61,975 bases of DNA from Candidatus Firestoneibacteriota bacterium (lineage in GTDB: Bacteria; Oederibacteriota; D2-FULL-39-29; CAIOVX01): the NCBI GenBank assembly GCA_903861835.1, contig CAIOVX010000074.1:1-61975 (forward strand), in the 5' to 3' direction. Position 1 is the stretch's first letter, and every line of letters begins with the position of its first letter. Positions 1 to 8,243 of this stretch are shown here, piece by piece. The notes beneath the pieces were generated by a model. That model did no database searches. It was given only the letters and a program-made list of their open reading frames with translations, and was not told where the DNA came from. Both the position numbers and the translations under genes were made by a program.

Positions 1-53
1 CAACAGTTCAGAGGAAAATACTTCACCAAAATCAAAAAATAAATTTTTCTCTG

Positions 54-81
54 TTGATTTAACCACTTTTCGGGGTATAAT
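54..81 (+). promoter_or_regulatory. Possible upstream sigma70 promoter
   Basis: TTGATT at 54-59 and a perfect TATAAT at 76-81 are separated by 16 bases. It would start a transcript about 100 nt upstream of the second promoter. The -10 is strong and the -35 is moderate. Confidence 0.4.
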
Positions 82-159
82 TAAGGGTAGAAATAGGTTG
101 GGAGCTTTGATATGACGGATCCCAGCTTAATAGATTTTATCCGATTTGAATAAATACAA

Positions 160-188
160 TTGACTAAAAATTCCTAATATTGTAAAAT
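160..188 (+). promoter_or_regulatory. Sigma70-like promoter of the secretion/pilus operon
   Basis: TTGACT (160-165) and TAAAAT (183-188) are spaced by 17 bases. The predicted start near 195 is a few bases before the first paired strand of the candidate riboswitch at 201, the position expected for a riboswitch-controlled leader. Confidence 0.65.
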
Positions 189-198
189 CTTAACATAT

Positions 199-290
199 CC
201 GTAAGGGCTAACCCGGAGCAATCCGGGCTCGCAAAGCTATGGGTCTATAAAGTCGCCTGGTTTCCGGGCGTTCAGGTATCTTACTGACTG
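199..290 (+). promoter_or_regulatory. Candidate cyclic-di-GMP-I (GEMM) riboswitch
   Basis: A three-way junction can be drawn. GTAAG (201-205) pairs with CTTAC (279-283). A second stem CCCGGA/TCCGGG is capped by the GNRA tetraloop GCAA. A third stem CGCCTGG (254-260)/CCGGGCG (264-270) follows. Between the second and third stems is CGCAAAGC, the most conserved stretch of the GEMM class. The GNRA-capped helix and CGCAAAGC core are hallmarks of this family, which senses c-di-GMP or, in the GEMM-Ib subtype, cGAMP. Here it precedes a pilus/secretion operon, a typical target. I could not run a covariance search, and the ligand-contact base that separates the subtypes cannot be assigned by eye. Confidence 0.62.
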
Positions 291-305
291 CGTTTTTTTT
301 TGCGT

Positions 306-350
306 AGACCGCCTGGCAGCAGGTATTGTTTGTTATGGCGGTTTATTTTT
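306..350 (+). terminator. Terminator-like expression platform of the riboswitch
   Basis: AGACCGCC (306-313) can pair with GGCGGTTT (337-344), counting one G-U pair, and a U-rich run follows to 350. The heptamer CGCCTGG occurs both in the riboswitch (254-260) and here (310-316), so CCGGGCG (264-270) could pair with either copy. That gives a simple way for ligand binding to choose between termination and read-through. The loop is long (23 nt). Confidence 0.45.
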
Positions 351-384
351 CATATGGTTATTTGTTTTGGCTAAAAGGGGCAAA

Positions 385-2073
385 ATGGAAAAGCTTCGGC
401 TGGGTGAAATATTAGTCAAAGAAAAAATTATTACACCGGTCCAGCTTGAAAAAGCCCTTGCCGAACAAAAGGCGAGCGGTAAGAGGATAGGACATGCCCT
501 GCTTGACCTCGGTTATATCACCGAAGACAAACTCTTAAACGCTCTAGGCAACCAGCTTGACGTTGACACCATCAATTTAAACGATGCTCTAATTCCTGCA
601 GAAGTGGTAAAACTGGTTCCGGAAGATATTTGCAGGCGCTACAAAGTCCTTCCCTACGCCGTTTCCGACAACATTATCTCGCTCGCAATGGTAGACCCGC
701 TTGATTACCGCGTTATTAACGACGTAAAATTTCTCGTCCATAAAGATATCAAGCCCATGCTTGCATCTGAAAAGGCGATAAACAAAGCCATAAGCAAGTC
801 CTACGGGCTGCCCGATGAGATGCGCGATATGGTCAAGCAGATAGACAACAAGCTGCTCGACGACGATACTATAGAGAAAGAAGCCGCCAAGGCGGCGGAA
901 GCGTCTGACGACGCACCCATTATCAAGATAGTCGATCTCATTATAATTAACGCGGTTAAGGAAAGAGCGACAGATATACATCTTGAACCGTTCGAAAAAA
1001 CCATGAGGATCAGGTATAGGAAAGACGGAATTCTGCGCGAAGTGGCCGCGCCGCCGTTCCAGCTCTACAACTCTATTATCTCCCGCGTAAAGATCATGGG
1101 CAAACTTGACATAGCCGAGAACAGAATTCCGCAGGACGGCCGTATCAGCAAAAAGATCTCCGGGCGCGATATTGACTTCCGTGTTTCAATCATTCCCAAC
1201 CAATTCGGCGAGCGCTGCGTTATGAGAATTCTTGACCGCGGCGCAACCGTACTTGACCTTGAGAAACTCGGTCTAAACGGCGACGACCTGGCTCATTTTG
1301 ATGAGGCTATCAATAAGCCTTTCGGAATGATACTTATCTCGGGGCCTACCGGTTCCGGAAAAACCACTACTCTTTACGCCGCGCTTAACAGAATCTACAA
1401 CACCGGCGACAACATCCTCACGATCGAAGACCCCATTGAATATTCCTTCTTCGGCATTGGTCAGCTGGAGGTTAAAGAAGAAATTGGTCTTACTTTCGCG
1501 AAAGCCCTGAGGTCCTTCCTTAGGCACGATCCGGACATTATTCTTCTCGGAGAAATGCGCGACTTTGAAACGGCGGATATTTCCATCCGCGCGGCGCTTA
1601 CCGGGCACTTGGTCTTCTCCACCATTCACACGAACGATGCTCCAAGTTCAGTCACCAGGCTTATCGACATGGGGATAGAGCCCTTCCTTATTAACTCCTG
1701 CCTCGTGATGGTAATGGCTCAGCGTCTTGTTAGAAGGGCGTGTGAGCACTGTCGTCAGGAATTTATAATGAGCCCTGAACAGCAGCTTGCGACCTTCGCG
1801 CAGGTGCTTTCGAAGCAGCCCATGACATTCTATAAGACCACCGGTTGCGAGATCTGCTACAACACAGGTTATCGCGGCAGGACCGGCATTCATGAGATCA
1901 TGATGATGAATAATGAAATACGCACAATGGTCGCGCAGAAAGCGCAGCCGCACGAAATAAAGGCCGCCGCGGTAAAGGGCGGAATGAAGACGCTGTTCAG
2001 CAGCGGTATTGAACTTGCGCTTAAAGGCATCACGACAATAGACGAGATTATTAAGGTAGCCGGCACATCTTAA
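385..2073 (+). CDS. gspE: GspE/PilB assembly ATPase with MshEN-type N-terminus
   Basis: Cytoplasmic hexameric ATPase that powers pseudopilus or pilus assembly. The ATG at 385 is chosen over a TTG at 367 because AAAGGGG ends four bases before it, giving 562 aa. Residues 1-150 are an MshEN domain with two tandem motifs: RLGEILVKEKI near the start and an intact RIGHALLDLGYI copy. In MshE this domain binds c-di-GMP. The core has Walker A GPTGSGKT (320-327) and Walker B with DIILLGEMRD (384-393). A tetracysteine zinc site is formed by C453/C456 and C488/C491. It heads an operon of eight closely spaced genes. Whether the machine is a type II secretion system or a type IV pilus cannot be settled here. 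Confidence 0.95.
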   Translation: MEKLRLGEILVKEKIITPVQLEKALAEQKASGKRIGHALLDLGYITEDKLLNALGNQLDVDTINLNDALIPAEVVKLVPEDICRRYKVLPYAVSDNIISLAMVDPLDYRVINDVKFLVHKDIKPMLASEKAINKAISKSYGLPDEMRDMVKQIDNKLLDDDTIEKEAAKAAEASDDAPIIKIVDLIIINAVKERATDIHLEPFEKTMRIRYRKDGILREVAAPPFQLYNSIISRVKIMGKLDIAENRIPQDGRISKKISGRDIDFRVSIIPNQFGERCVMRILDRGATVLDLEKLGLNGDDLAHFDEAINKPFGMILISGPTGSGKTTTLYAALNRIYNTGDNILTIEDPIEYSFFGIGQLEVKEEIGLTFAKALRSFLRHDPDIILLGEMRDFETADISIRAALTGHLVFSTIHTNDAPSSVTRLIDMGIEPFLINSCLVMVMAQRLVRRACEHCRQEFIMSPEQQLATFAQVLSKQPMTFYKTTGCEICYNTGYRGRTGIHEIMMMNNEIRTMVAQKAQPHEIKAAAVKGGMKTLFSSGIELALKGITTIDEIIKVAGTS

Positions 2074-2106
2074 GGCCGGTTTTAGAAAAACAGCAGGGGG
2101 TGGGTA

Positions 2107-3348
2107 ATGCCTAATTTTTCATACACATGCATTGACGCGGATGGCAATGATTTTAAGGGCGTCATAGAAGCCGATTCCAAGGAAGCCGCGGTACAAAAAC
2201 TCCAAAACCAGAAACTTATGGTTACCGGTTGTAGGAAAGAGTTCCCCTTTGCGAAATATTTCAAGGGCGGAAACATCGGCGGCGCGAAGGTCAGCCGGGA
2301 AGATGTCCTGCTCTTTTCCAGGCAGTTGTCAACGCTGGTTAAGGCGAGGATCAGCTTGGAACAGTGCCTTGATGTTATGGTAAACCAAACTCAAAATCCC
2401 GAGTTCCAGAGAGTCATCAAGGAGATAAGGGCGGATGTAGTTTCCGGCACACCGCTCTCTGCCGCGATGGGCAAGCACCCGAAAGTATTCGGTTCTCTTT
2501 TCGTCGGAATGGTGAAGGCGGGAGAAGTTTCCGGTAAACTTCCTGAGATCCTTATTCGCACCGCAAAATATCTTGACCGCTCGGCGAGGTTGCGTTCAAA
2601 GTTGGTCTCGGCTATGGTCTATCCGTGCCTGGTTATCGGCGTCGGTTTTGTCATCGTGATCTTCCTTATGTGGAAGGTTATTCCTATGTTCGAGCAGATG
2701 TACTCAAAGATGGGCAGCAACCTGCCGCCCATCACCAAGGTAATGATCTTTACGAGCCGCGAAATATTCGGCAAATGGATATTTGCTATGCCCTGGCTCT
2801 TTATCTGGATAATAGCTATAGTGGGAGGAGTTTACTGGTTTCAGAACGCTCTTAAACAGGACAAATTCAGGATGTGGTTCGATATCCAGCTGCTGAGGGC
2901 GCCTGCGCTTGGCGAGTATCTTTCCAAGGTTATCTTTGCCAGGTTCTCGCAGACTCTGGGCATTCTGGTCAGCAACGGGGTTCCGATACTTGAGGCCATG
3001 GAACTGGTCGCCAAGACTGTTTCCAGCAAGCCCGTTGAGGCTGCAGTATTGGAATCACGCGACAAGATCAAGGAAGGTGAAAAAATAGCCGATACCTTTA
3101 GAAAGAGCAAGTTCTTCCCGCCTCTGGTGGTCTCAATGGTAAGCGTGGGTGAGCAGACGGGAAAACTCGGAGAGGTTCTCGAGCAGATTTCCGAGTTCTA
3201 CGAGGACGAGGTTGAAATAGCAACAGCAACACTTATCTCAATAATCGAGCCGGTACTCATTATCTGTCTGGCTGTTATGGTAGGCTTCGTGGTTATGGCG
3301 CTTTACCTTCCTATCTTCAAAATGTACGGAGGCATGAAGAAAGCTTAA
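2107..3348 (+). CDS. gspF: GspF/PilC inner-membrane platform protein
   Basis: Polytopic inner-membrane platform that couples the ATPase to pseudopilin polymerisation. At 413 aa it has the usual length. Two GspF domains flank a central membrane region: residues about 68-190 (SREDVLLFSRQLSTLV start) and about 270-400 (FARFSQTLGILVSNGVPI start). Three hydrophobic segments are visible, near residues 170, 225 and 375. AGCAGGGGGTGG precedes the ATG. It lies 33 bases after the ATPase gene. Confidence 0.95.
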   Translation: MPNFSYTCIDADGNDFKGVIEADSKEAAVQKLQNQKLMVTGCRKEFPFAKYFKGGNIGGAKVSREDVLLFSRQLSTLVKARISLEQCLDVMVNQTQNPEFQRVIKEIRADVVSGTPLSAAMGKHPKVFGSLFVGMVKAGEVSGKLPEILIRTAKYLDRSARLRSKLVSAMVYPCLVIGVGFVIVIFLMWKVIPMFEQMYSKMGSNLPPITKVMIFTSREIFGKWIFAMPWLFIWIIAIVGGVYWFQNALKQDKFRMWFDIQLLRAPALGEYLSKVIFARFSQTLGILVSNGVPILEAMELVAKTVSSKPVEAAVLESRDKIKEGEKIADTFRKSKFFPPLVVSMVSVGEQTGKLGEVLEQISEFYEDEVEIATATLISIIEPVLIICLAVMVGFVVMALYLPIFKMYGGMKKA

Positions 3349-3404
3349 TCAAAATAAGCGGGGGACCGCAAAAAGAAGAAATTCCACTTCAGGAGGTGGC
3401 TTTA

Positions 3405-3890
3405 ATGAAAAGGAAATCAGGTTTCACCCTCATCGAGCTCATGATCGTTATTGCGATCATAGGCTTGCTTGTCGCGATCGTCATACCGGATCTTTTGATG
3501 ACCAGGCAGCAGTCAGAAGTGGAGGCGTGCAAAGCGTCCCTTAGGGGTGTGCAGTCAGCGCTTGAGCTCTATTACACCCACTACAAGTACTATCCGCAGG
3601 CCCTGAACCAGCTGGTAACAGAAGGTTATCTTGGCGAGGGCAATGATAAGGACCCCTGGAATAAGGACTTTATGTATAAACCCGACTACGGTGGCGGCAC
3701 AGGCTCCAGCACCGGTTCGGGCGATAACCAGGCGACGAACTATTTTGTGGGAAGCTCCGGGCCTGACAAGACCCCGGGCAACACAGATGACGTAGAACCC
3801 CCGATCAACACCTCCAAGCACTCCTTCAAAGCGAAGGGCGCTGCGCAGGGCGGCGGAGACGTCGGCGGCACCGGACAGACTGCACAGTAA
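3405..3890 (+). CDS. gspG: Major pseudopilin, GspG/PilA-like
   Basis: Type IV pilin-like subunit of the pseudopilus or pilus. The ATG at 3405 follows AGGAGG at 3391-3396 with ideal spacing; an in-frame GTG at 3396 overlaps that site and is rejected. After a short basic leader the prepilin peptidase site G|FTLIE is followed by a long hydrophobic helix (residues about 8-28). The middle contains DPWNKDFMYKP, which matches the DPWG calcium-loop region of T2SS major pseudopilins. The tail is unusually rich in Gly, Ser and Thr. The predicted protein is 161 aa. No prepilin peptidase gene is in the window. Confidence 0.9.
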   Translation: MKRKSGFTLIELMIVIAIIGLLVAIVIPDLLMTRQQSEVEACKASLRGVQSALELYYTHYKYYPQALNQLVTEGYLGEGNDKDPWNKDFMYKPDYGGGTGSSTGSGDNQATNYFVGSSGPDKTPGNTDDVEPPINTSKHSFKAKGAAQGGGDVGGTGQTAQ

Positions 3891-4420
3891 TGACTGGAAG
3901 AACCGGGAAAAATAAAGGGTTCACGCTCATTGAAGTCCTGATCTCGATGGCTTTCATCGCCTTGATCTATGGCTTCGTTGTGTCGGTATTTTTCCAGGGG
4001 TTTTCCACTATCACGCGCGGTGAGATAGAAGACCAGGCTGTAACGCTGGCTAATAATGAAATAAAGAGGCTCTCGAGCTACGAAAACCCTCTCTATATAT
4101 ATTTTGTAGAGGGCATGGGCGGATCCGGCGGAATTATTGTTGATAAACTAAAGAGCGGTGATATGCTGCCGTACGAGCTGGTAACTGAAGGCAAAATCGC
4201 GATAGGGGAAAGATATAACCTCTTAAGCGAGGACTCCGGGTCAAACACTGACATTAAAGCTGCCAGCACGCCGAGGGCGCAATACACACGGACGGTGGAT
4301 CTGACTTTCGAGGATGTGCAACCGGCGTTAATACATCTCTGGGTCAATGTTAAGTGGACCGATCCGCAGCAGGAATTTCACGACGGAGAGTATGAGCTTG
4401 AAACTCTCCTCGCGCCATAG
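3890..4420 (+). CDS. Minor pseudopilin (GspI/PilV-like)
   Basis: A 176-aa minor pseudopilin whose ATG overlaps the stop of the previous gene (TAATG), implying coupled translation. The leader TGRTGKNKG is followed by FTLIEVLISMAF and a hydrophobic helix. The rest is predicted globular and extracytoplasmic. The class (GspH, GspI or GspV) is not certain; position between GspG and a GspJ-like gene favours GspI. Confidence 0.82.
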   Translation: MTGRTGKNKGFTLIEVLISMAFIALIYGFVVSVFFQGFSTITRGEIEDQAVTLANNEIKRLSSYENPLYIYFVEGMGGSGGIIVDKLKSGDMLPYELVTEGKIAIGERYNLLSEDSGSNTDIKAASTPRAQYTRTVDLTFEDVQPALIHLWVNVKWTDPQQEFHDGEYELETLLAP

Positions 4421-4430
4421 CGGAGACGGC

Positions 4431-5213
4431 ATGTTGATGAAGCGCGGTTCCAAAAAGGGAAAGGGTTTCACCTTGATAGAGCTCATGATCGCGATGGGGC
4501 TCGCTTTCCTGGTTTTTGCCGTTATTTATATGGCGTATTTTATTTCTCAGACGTTCTTTGTCAGGGGCACGGATTCACTGCAGGAGCAGATGTATGTCAG
4601 GGCTCTTTTTTCAGGCATAAGCGACGACCTTAAGTACCTGACACGCCTCAACGAACTCGGACAGAACAAGGACTTTCTTGTGTTTGAGGTCTTCAACAGA
4701 AAAGTGCTTAAGACAGACCAGGATACGAGCGATAGGCTAATACAGGGCAGTGTTATAAGTTACCAGCTTAATGCGACCAAGGATTATGAAGGCAATCCGT
4801 TCATGATTCTTCAAAAGAAGGAAGACACCTATCAGTGGTGGCTCAAGTTCGGCCACTCTGAGATGCCTGACGACCTGCTGGAGCCATTCGGCTACCCGTC
4901 GGATTACAGGGATCCTGTTATGGGCTATGAGCAATTGAGCACGGGACAGTTTTCGGATCTTATAGAGCAGGAAGACAAGAAAGAGTTCCTGGTGACAAGC
5001 GTAGTCTTTACTCCGTACGATAATGAAGGCTCGGAGATACAATCCGGGAGCACTTATGATGACCTTAAGTACGCAAGGTCTATTAAGGTGGAAGTGACGT
5101 ACAAAATGAAGAGCAAATACGGCGATTTAGGCACCGGGAAAGACAACGTTAAGACGGTTTCAACGATAATACCTTTCGTGAACTTCTTGGCGCAGAAAGA
5201 CGTTACCTATTAG
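4431..5213 (+). CDS. Minor pseudopilin (GspJ-like)
   Basis: A 260-aa minor pseudopilin. The ATG at 4431 is chosen because GGAG lies five bases upstream and ten bases after the previous stop; in-frame ATGs at 4392 and 4437 are possible alternatives. A basic leader (KRGSKKGKG) precedes FTLIELMIAMG and a hydrophobic helix, then a larger C-terminal domain typical of the GspJ class. GspK was not found, so this may be the largest minor pseudopilin of the tip. Confidence 0.82.
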   Translation: MLMKRGSKKGKGFTLIELMIAMGLAFLVFAVIYMAYFISQTFFVRGTDSLQEQMYVRALFSGISDDLKYLTRLNELGQNKDFLVFEVFNRKVLKTDQDTSDRLIQGSVISYQLNATKDYEGNPFMILQKKEDTYQWWLKFGHSEMPDDLLEPFGYPSDYRDPVMGYEQLSTGQFSDLIEQEDKKEFLVTSVVFTPYDNEGSEIQSGSTYDDLKYARSIKVEVTYKMKSKYGDLGTGKDNVKTVSTIIPFVNFLAQKDVTY

Positions 5214-5287
5214 CAGGGATTTGGTATAGTTGAAGGCTGCTTCCGGCCTCGCCGGATTATTCTACTCTATAGAAAGAGGAGCGTAAA

Positions 5288-6982
5288 TTGTCAAAGAATA
5301 CAAGCATCGGCATAGACATAGGCAACAGCCAGATAAAGGTTGTTTTGCTTAAAAAATCCGGGAACGGAGCGAAGATAGAGCGGTTCTTTGTAGAGAACTA
5401 CGGTCTTTCGCCAAAGGAGTTATCTTCGCCAATCGCCGTCGTCAACAAGCGTATGGAGATAATCGCGAAGATCTTTAAGGAACTAAAACCTGTTAACGTG
5501 GTGGTAGCGGTTGCCAAGGGCGAAGATAACATTAGGACCATTCAGATGCCTCTGATGACCGAGCAGTCTCTGCGCCAGGCCCTAAGGTGGGGCGGGCAGC
5601 CTGACTATATCCCTTTTGACCTTAAAGAAATGACTTGGGATGTGGTAATCTCCCAAGTTTATAGAAGGAAAGAAGAGATTAATGCGGAAGGCAAGGAAAA
5701 GATGGATGTTATCGTTGCCCTCGCAAAAAAGAATATTGTAAATTCCTATCTTGACATATTTGAAAGCTCCAGCGCGCTGATAGATGTGCTGGATTCTAAC
5801 ACCCTTTCAGGGCTAAATTTCACTTGTTTCAATTATGCCATCCCGAAGGATAAGATTTGGGCAAAGATAGACTTCGGGGCAGAGATGACAACAGTTAATG
5901 TGCTTGACGGGAGCAATCTCAAGTTCACACTGAACATCCCTTGGGGTGTCAACGATATCACGGAAATGACCCAGTCGGTAAGCGGCATCGCGGGCTGGAC
6001 GGAAGCGCAGGAATCCGTGCATGCGATGGATTTCAATATTTCCGACAATCCTGTTATGCAGGCCCTGGAACCTAAGATAAAGGATTTTGTTCGCCAGCTT
6101 AACGGAGCTATCAGCTTCTACGAGAGCAAGAACCAGGGCTGTGTAGTTTCAGAAGTAATGCTTTCCGGCGGCGGGGCAATGCTCTGCGGCATGGACAGGT
6201 TCATAGGTTCCAAGATAAACAGGGAAGTTAAGATTGAGAACGAGATAAACAGAAGCCTCATCAATTACGATAAGAAGGATGAAACACAACTGAAGATGCT
6301 TCTTCCCCAGCTTAATGTGGCTCTAGGCGCCGCGCTGCGCAACCTCACAGAACTCCGGAATACCGCAAACCTTTTGCCGTTCGACATTATGCTTGGAAGG
6401 AAATTAAAGAGCCGCAGGACTTCAACGGTAATAACAATCGCGGCTGTGCTCGCTCTGCTTTTCGGAGGGGTGGCTTTGAAGTATTCGGCCTACTCTAAAG
6501 ATACGCTGAAGCTTGCGGGAATAAGCAAAGAGTTCGACAGTCAGAAGGGGAAAGCCGGAGACCTTCTCAATATGAAGGACGCCATTGACACCTTTGAGAC
6601 TGTCAACCAAAACTATGCGACGCTAAACAAAAACTCGACACGCTGGTCGGAAGCTCTGATTGAACTTTCGGCTCTGGTGCCCAAGAATACCTACCTTGCG
6701 AACGCGAACTGGTCTGCTCGGTCGCAGCAACTTATGCTGAAAACGGATAAAAAATTCCAGCAGGAGCAGCAGGAAATTGTAGAGAAGCTCAATAACTCAA
6801 AGAATTTCAGCGGGATGAAACTCGGCAGGACAAACGAGACGGATGCAACTTACGATTACGATATTTCAAGAGTGGTTACCAGAGCCAGGTCTGCTGTTGC
6901 GAGTAATCCCCAGGCGGGCGGTGGCGTGAAGCCGGCAGGTACAACCGGCGGACAGCCAAACTCTGAAGGGGGGACACGATAA
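5288..6982 (+). CDS. GspL-like protein (PilM-PilN fusion)
   Basis: Inner-membrane scaffold linking the ATPase to the periplasmic part of the machine. Residues 1-355 form an actin-like PilM domain (SIGIDIGNSQIKVV at the start, IDFGAEMTT, VMLSGGGAML). One transmembrane helix lies near 380-400, and residues 405-540 are PilN-like. This is the architecture of GspL, or of PilM and PilN as one chain. The start is TTG, preceded by GAGGAG five bases upstream. The last 25 residues are Gly/Pro/Thr-rich. It ends in a TAATG overlap with the next gene. Confidence 0.85.
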   Translation: MSKNTSIGIDIGNSQIKVVLLKKSGNGAKIERFFVENYGLSPKELSSPIAVVNKRMEIIAKIFKELKPVNVVVAVAKGEDNIRTIQMPLMTEQSLRQALRWGGQPDYIPFDLKEMTWDVVISQVYRRKEEINAEGKEKMDVIVALAKKNIVNSYLDIFESSSALIDVLDSNTLSGLNFTCFNYAIPKDKIWAKIDFGAEMTTVNVLDGSNLKFTLNIPWGVNDITEMTQSVSGIAGWTEAQESVHAMDFNISDNPVMQALEPKIKDFVRQLNGAISFYESKNQGCVVSEVMLSGGGAMLCGMDRFIGSKINREVKIENEINRSLINYDKKDETQLKMLLPQLNVALGAALRNLTELRNTANLLPFDIMLGRKLKSRRTSTVITIAAVLALLFGGVALKYSAYSKDTLKLAGISKEFDSQKGKAGDLLNMKDAIDTFETVNQNYATLNKNSTRWSEALIELSALVPKNTYLANANWSARSQQLMLKTDKKFQQEQQEIVEKLNNSKNFSGMKLGRTNETDATYDYDISRVVTRARSAVASNPQAGGGVKPAGTTGGQPNSEGGTR

Positions 6983-8133
6983 TGGCCGGCGAGAATAAGG
7001 GAATACCGATACTCAGGGATTACAATATAGACAAGGTTGATCTCATTATTTACGGCGCGAGTCTTGTGCTCCTGCTCGTTGCGATTTTTGCTTTTGCGTT
7101 TATTTCAGGCAAGGACAGGGACGCGCAGCGGCAGATAAAGGTCAAAGCGACAAGGCTGAAGGTCTTCGGGGAGCTCCAGAGCAACGAGGTTCAGATAAAG
7201 GAGAAATACGCGAAACTCCCGGGGCGCGCTCAGGATCTTTACGATAGGTTTCTCGCGCAGGACGATGTGAACACTTACACCTTCTTCGTTAAGAGACTTG
7301 CGGACAAATTCAAAGCGAACAATTTCGGCATAGATCCCGGGAAGGGTATGGCCGGCAACGAGCCCAAGACTTTTCTTGTCTCGGACGCTGTCGCGGAATA
7401 TCTGATTTCAAAAAATGCATTTAATCCGAGTGTTTTTGAGGACAATCCGGATGGCGGGAAAAAGCTTACTTTGAAATTTGCGAAACTCTCGGTGCGTGTA
7501 AGCATGGAGCTTTCTTTCGGGAATCTAGTGGCATTCCTTTATGCTATTGAGAACTCCTCGAAGTACACCGAAGTCGCCGCTATTTCTATTTTTGGCACGT
7601 CTGATATCTCCCAGAAGGAATCTAAGGTAAGGGTGGATATGGTTGTTAACTGCTTCGGCAGAAGCGAAGAGTTTAAACGCCAGGTCTATTCCGTATTGCC
7701 TGTCGACAAGAAGCTGATTGAGAGCCAGAACAATGTGCTGGTAGCACTGCCCATAGTCAGTCTGGGCAGCAACCCGCAGGCGCAGTTCTTCGGCAGGAAT
7801 GAGGCCGTAGATTTTGGTGATTATTCAAGGACTGTTCATCCGGTTTTCTATGCGCACACGCCGGGTGATATAAAATGCCCGCAAGTGATTCCCAACAACA
7901 TTAGATATTCTGCCATTGTGGGGGATATCATCGCGTTTACCGACGGCACTACGACCTATTTTGGACAGACCGGCGGTTTTATTACGAACAAGGGCAAGCC
8001 GATACTGGGTTTTGAAAAACTCCTGCTGAAAGAGATTAATTCCGCGGAGCACACCATAACCCTGCAGAACCAGGCGATAAGCAAGTCGGAATACCCTGAG
8101 TGCCCGGATTCTGTGAAATTCAAGACCAGATAA
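6982..8133 (+). CDS. GspM/PilO-like periplasmic assembly protein
   Basis: Bitopic protein of 383 aa with a short cytoplasmic N-terminus, one transmembrane helix (residues about 22-42) and a coiled-coil followed by a ferredoxin-like region, as in PilO/GspM. It is longer than either family. The extra C-terminal 90 residues (GDIIAFTDGTTTYFGQ region onward) are beta-rich and reminiscent of PilP/GspC homology regions that touch the secretin, but I cannot prove that. Translation is coupled to the GspL-like gene. Confidence 0.75.
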   Translation: MAGENKGIPILRDYNIDKVDLIIYGASLVLLLVAIFAFAFISGKDRDAQRQIKVKATRLKVFGELQSNEVQIKEKYAKLPGRAQDLYDRFLAQDDVNTYTFFVKRLADKFKANNFGIDPGKGMAGNEPKTFLVSDAVAEYLISKNAFNPSVFEDNPDGGKKLTLKFAKLSVRVSMELSFGNLVAFLYAIENSSKYTEVAAISIFGTSDISQKESKVRVDMVVNCFGRSEEFKRQVYSVLPVDKKLIESQNNVLVALPIVSLGSNPQAQFFGRNEAVDFGDYSRTVHPVFYAHTPGDIKCPQVIPNNIRYSAIVGDIIAFTDGTTTYFGQTGGFITNKGKPILGFEKLLLKEINSAEHTITLQNQAISKSEYPECPDSVKFKTR

Positions 8134-8243
8134 AATAGACAGATATATTTGTAGAAAAATAAACACAAAAGGAGGTGGTCTTTAAGCGGTGTTTCAAATA
8201 AAAAATCACTAGCCTTTAATGTTTTTAAGGGGGGTTTGCTGTT
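8134..8243 (+). promoter_or_regulatory. Spacer before the secretin gene with a stranded Shine-Dalgarno
   Basis: AAAGGAGGTGG (8168-8178) resembles the site before the major pseudopilin gene but has no normal ORF after it. A GTG at 8189 would give only seven codons ending at 8212. It could be a leader peptide or a remnant. The real secretin ribosome site is AAGGGGGG just before 8244. Confidence 0.3.

Larger units (their letters stand above)
1..384. other. Gene-free leader of the secretion/pilus operon
   Basis: This is the only stretch over 300 bases without a confident gene. It holds two promoter-like sites, a candidate riboswitch and a terminator-like hairpin, each listed separately. A 13-codon ORF at 112-153 has GGGAG seven bases upstream, but its 7-bp flanking dyad (97-103 with 120-126) and its length give no independent support for it being a gene. 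The first 50 bases are AT-rich and I see nothing in them. Confidence 0.6.

Noticed and set aside
8189-8212. Seven-codon leader peptide before the secretin gene
   Set aside because: Spacing from the ribosome site is long (13 bases) and nothing else supports translation.
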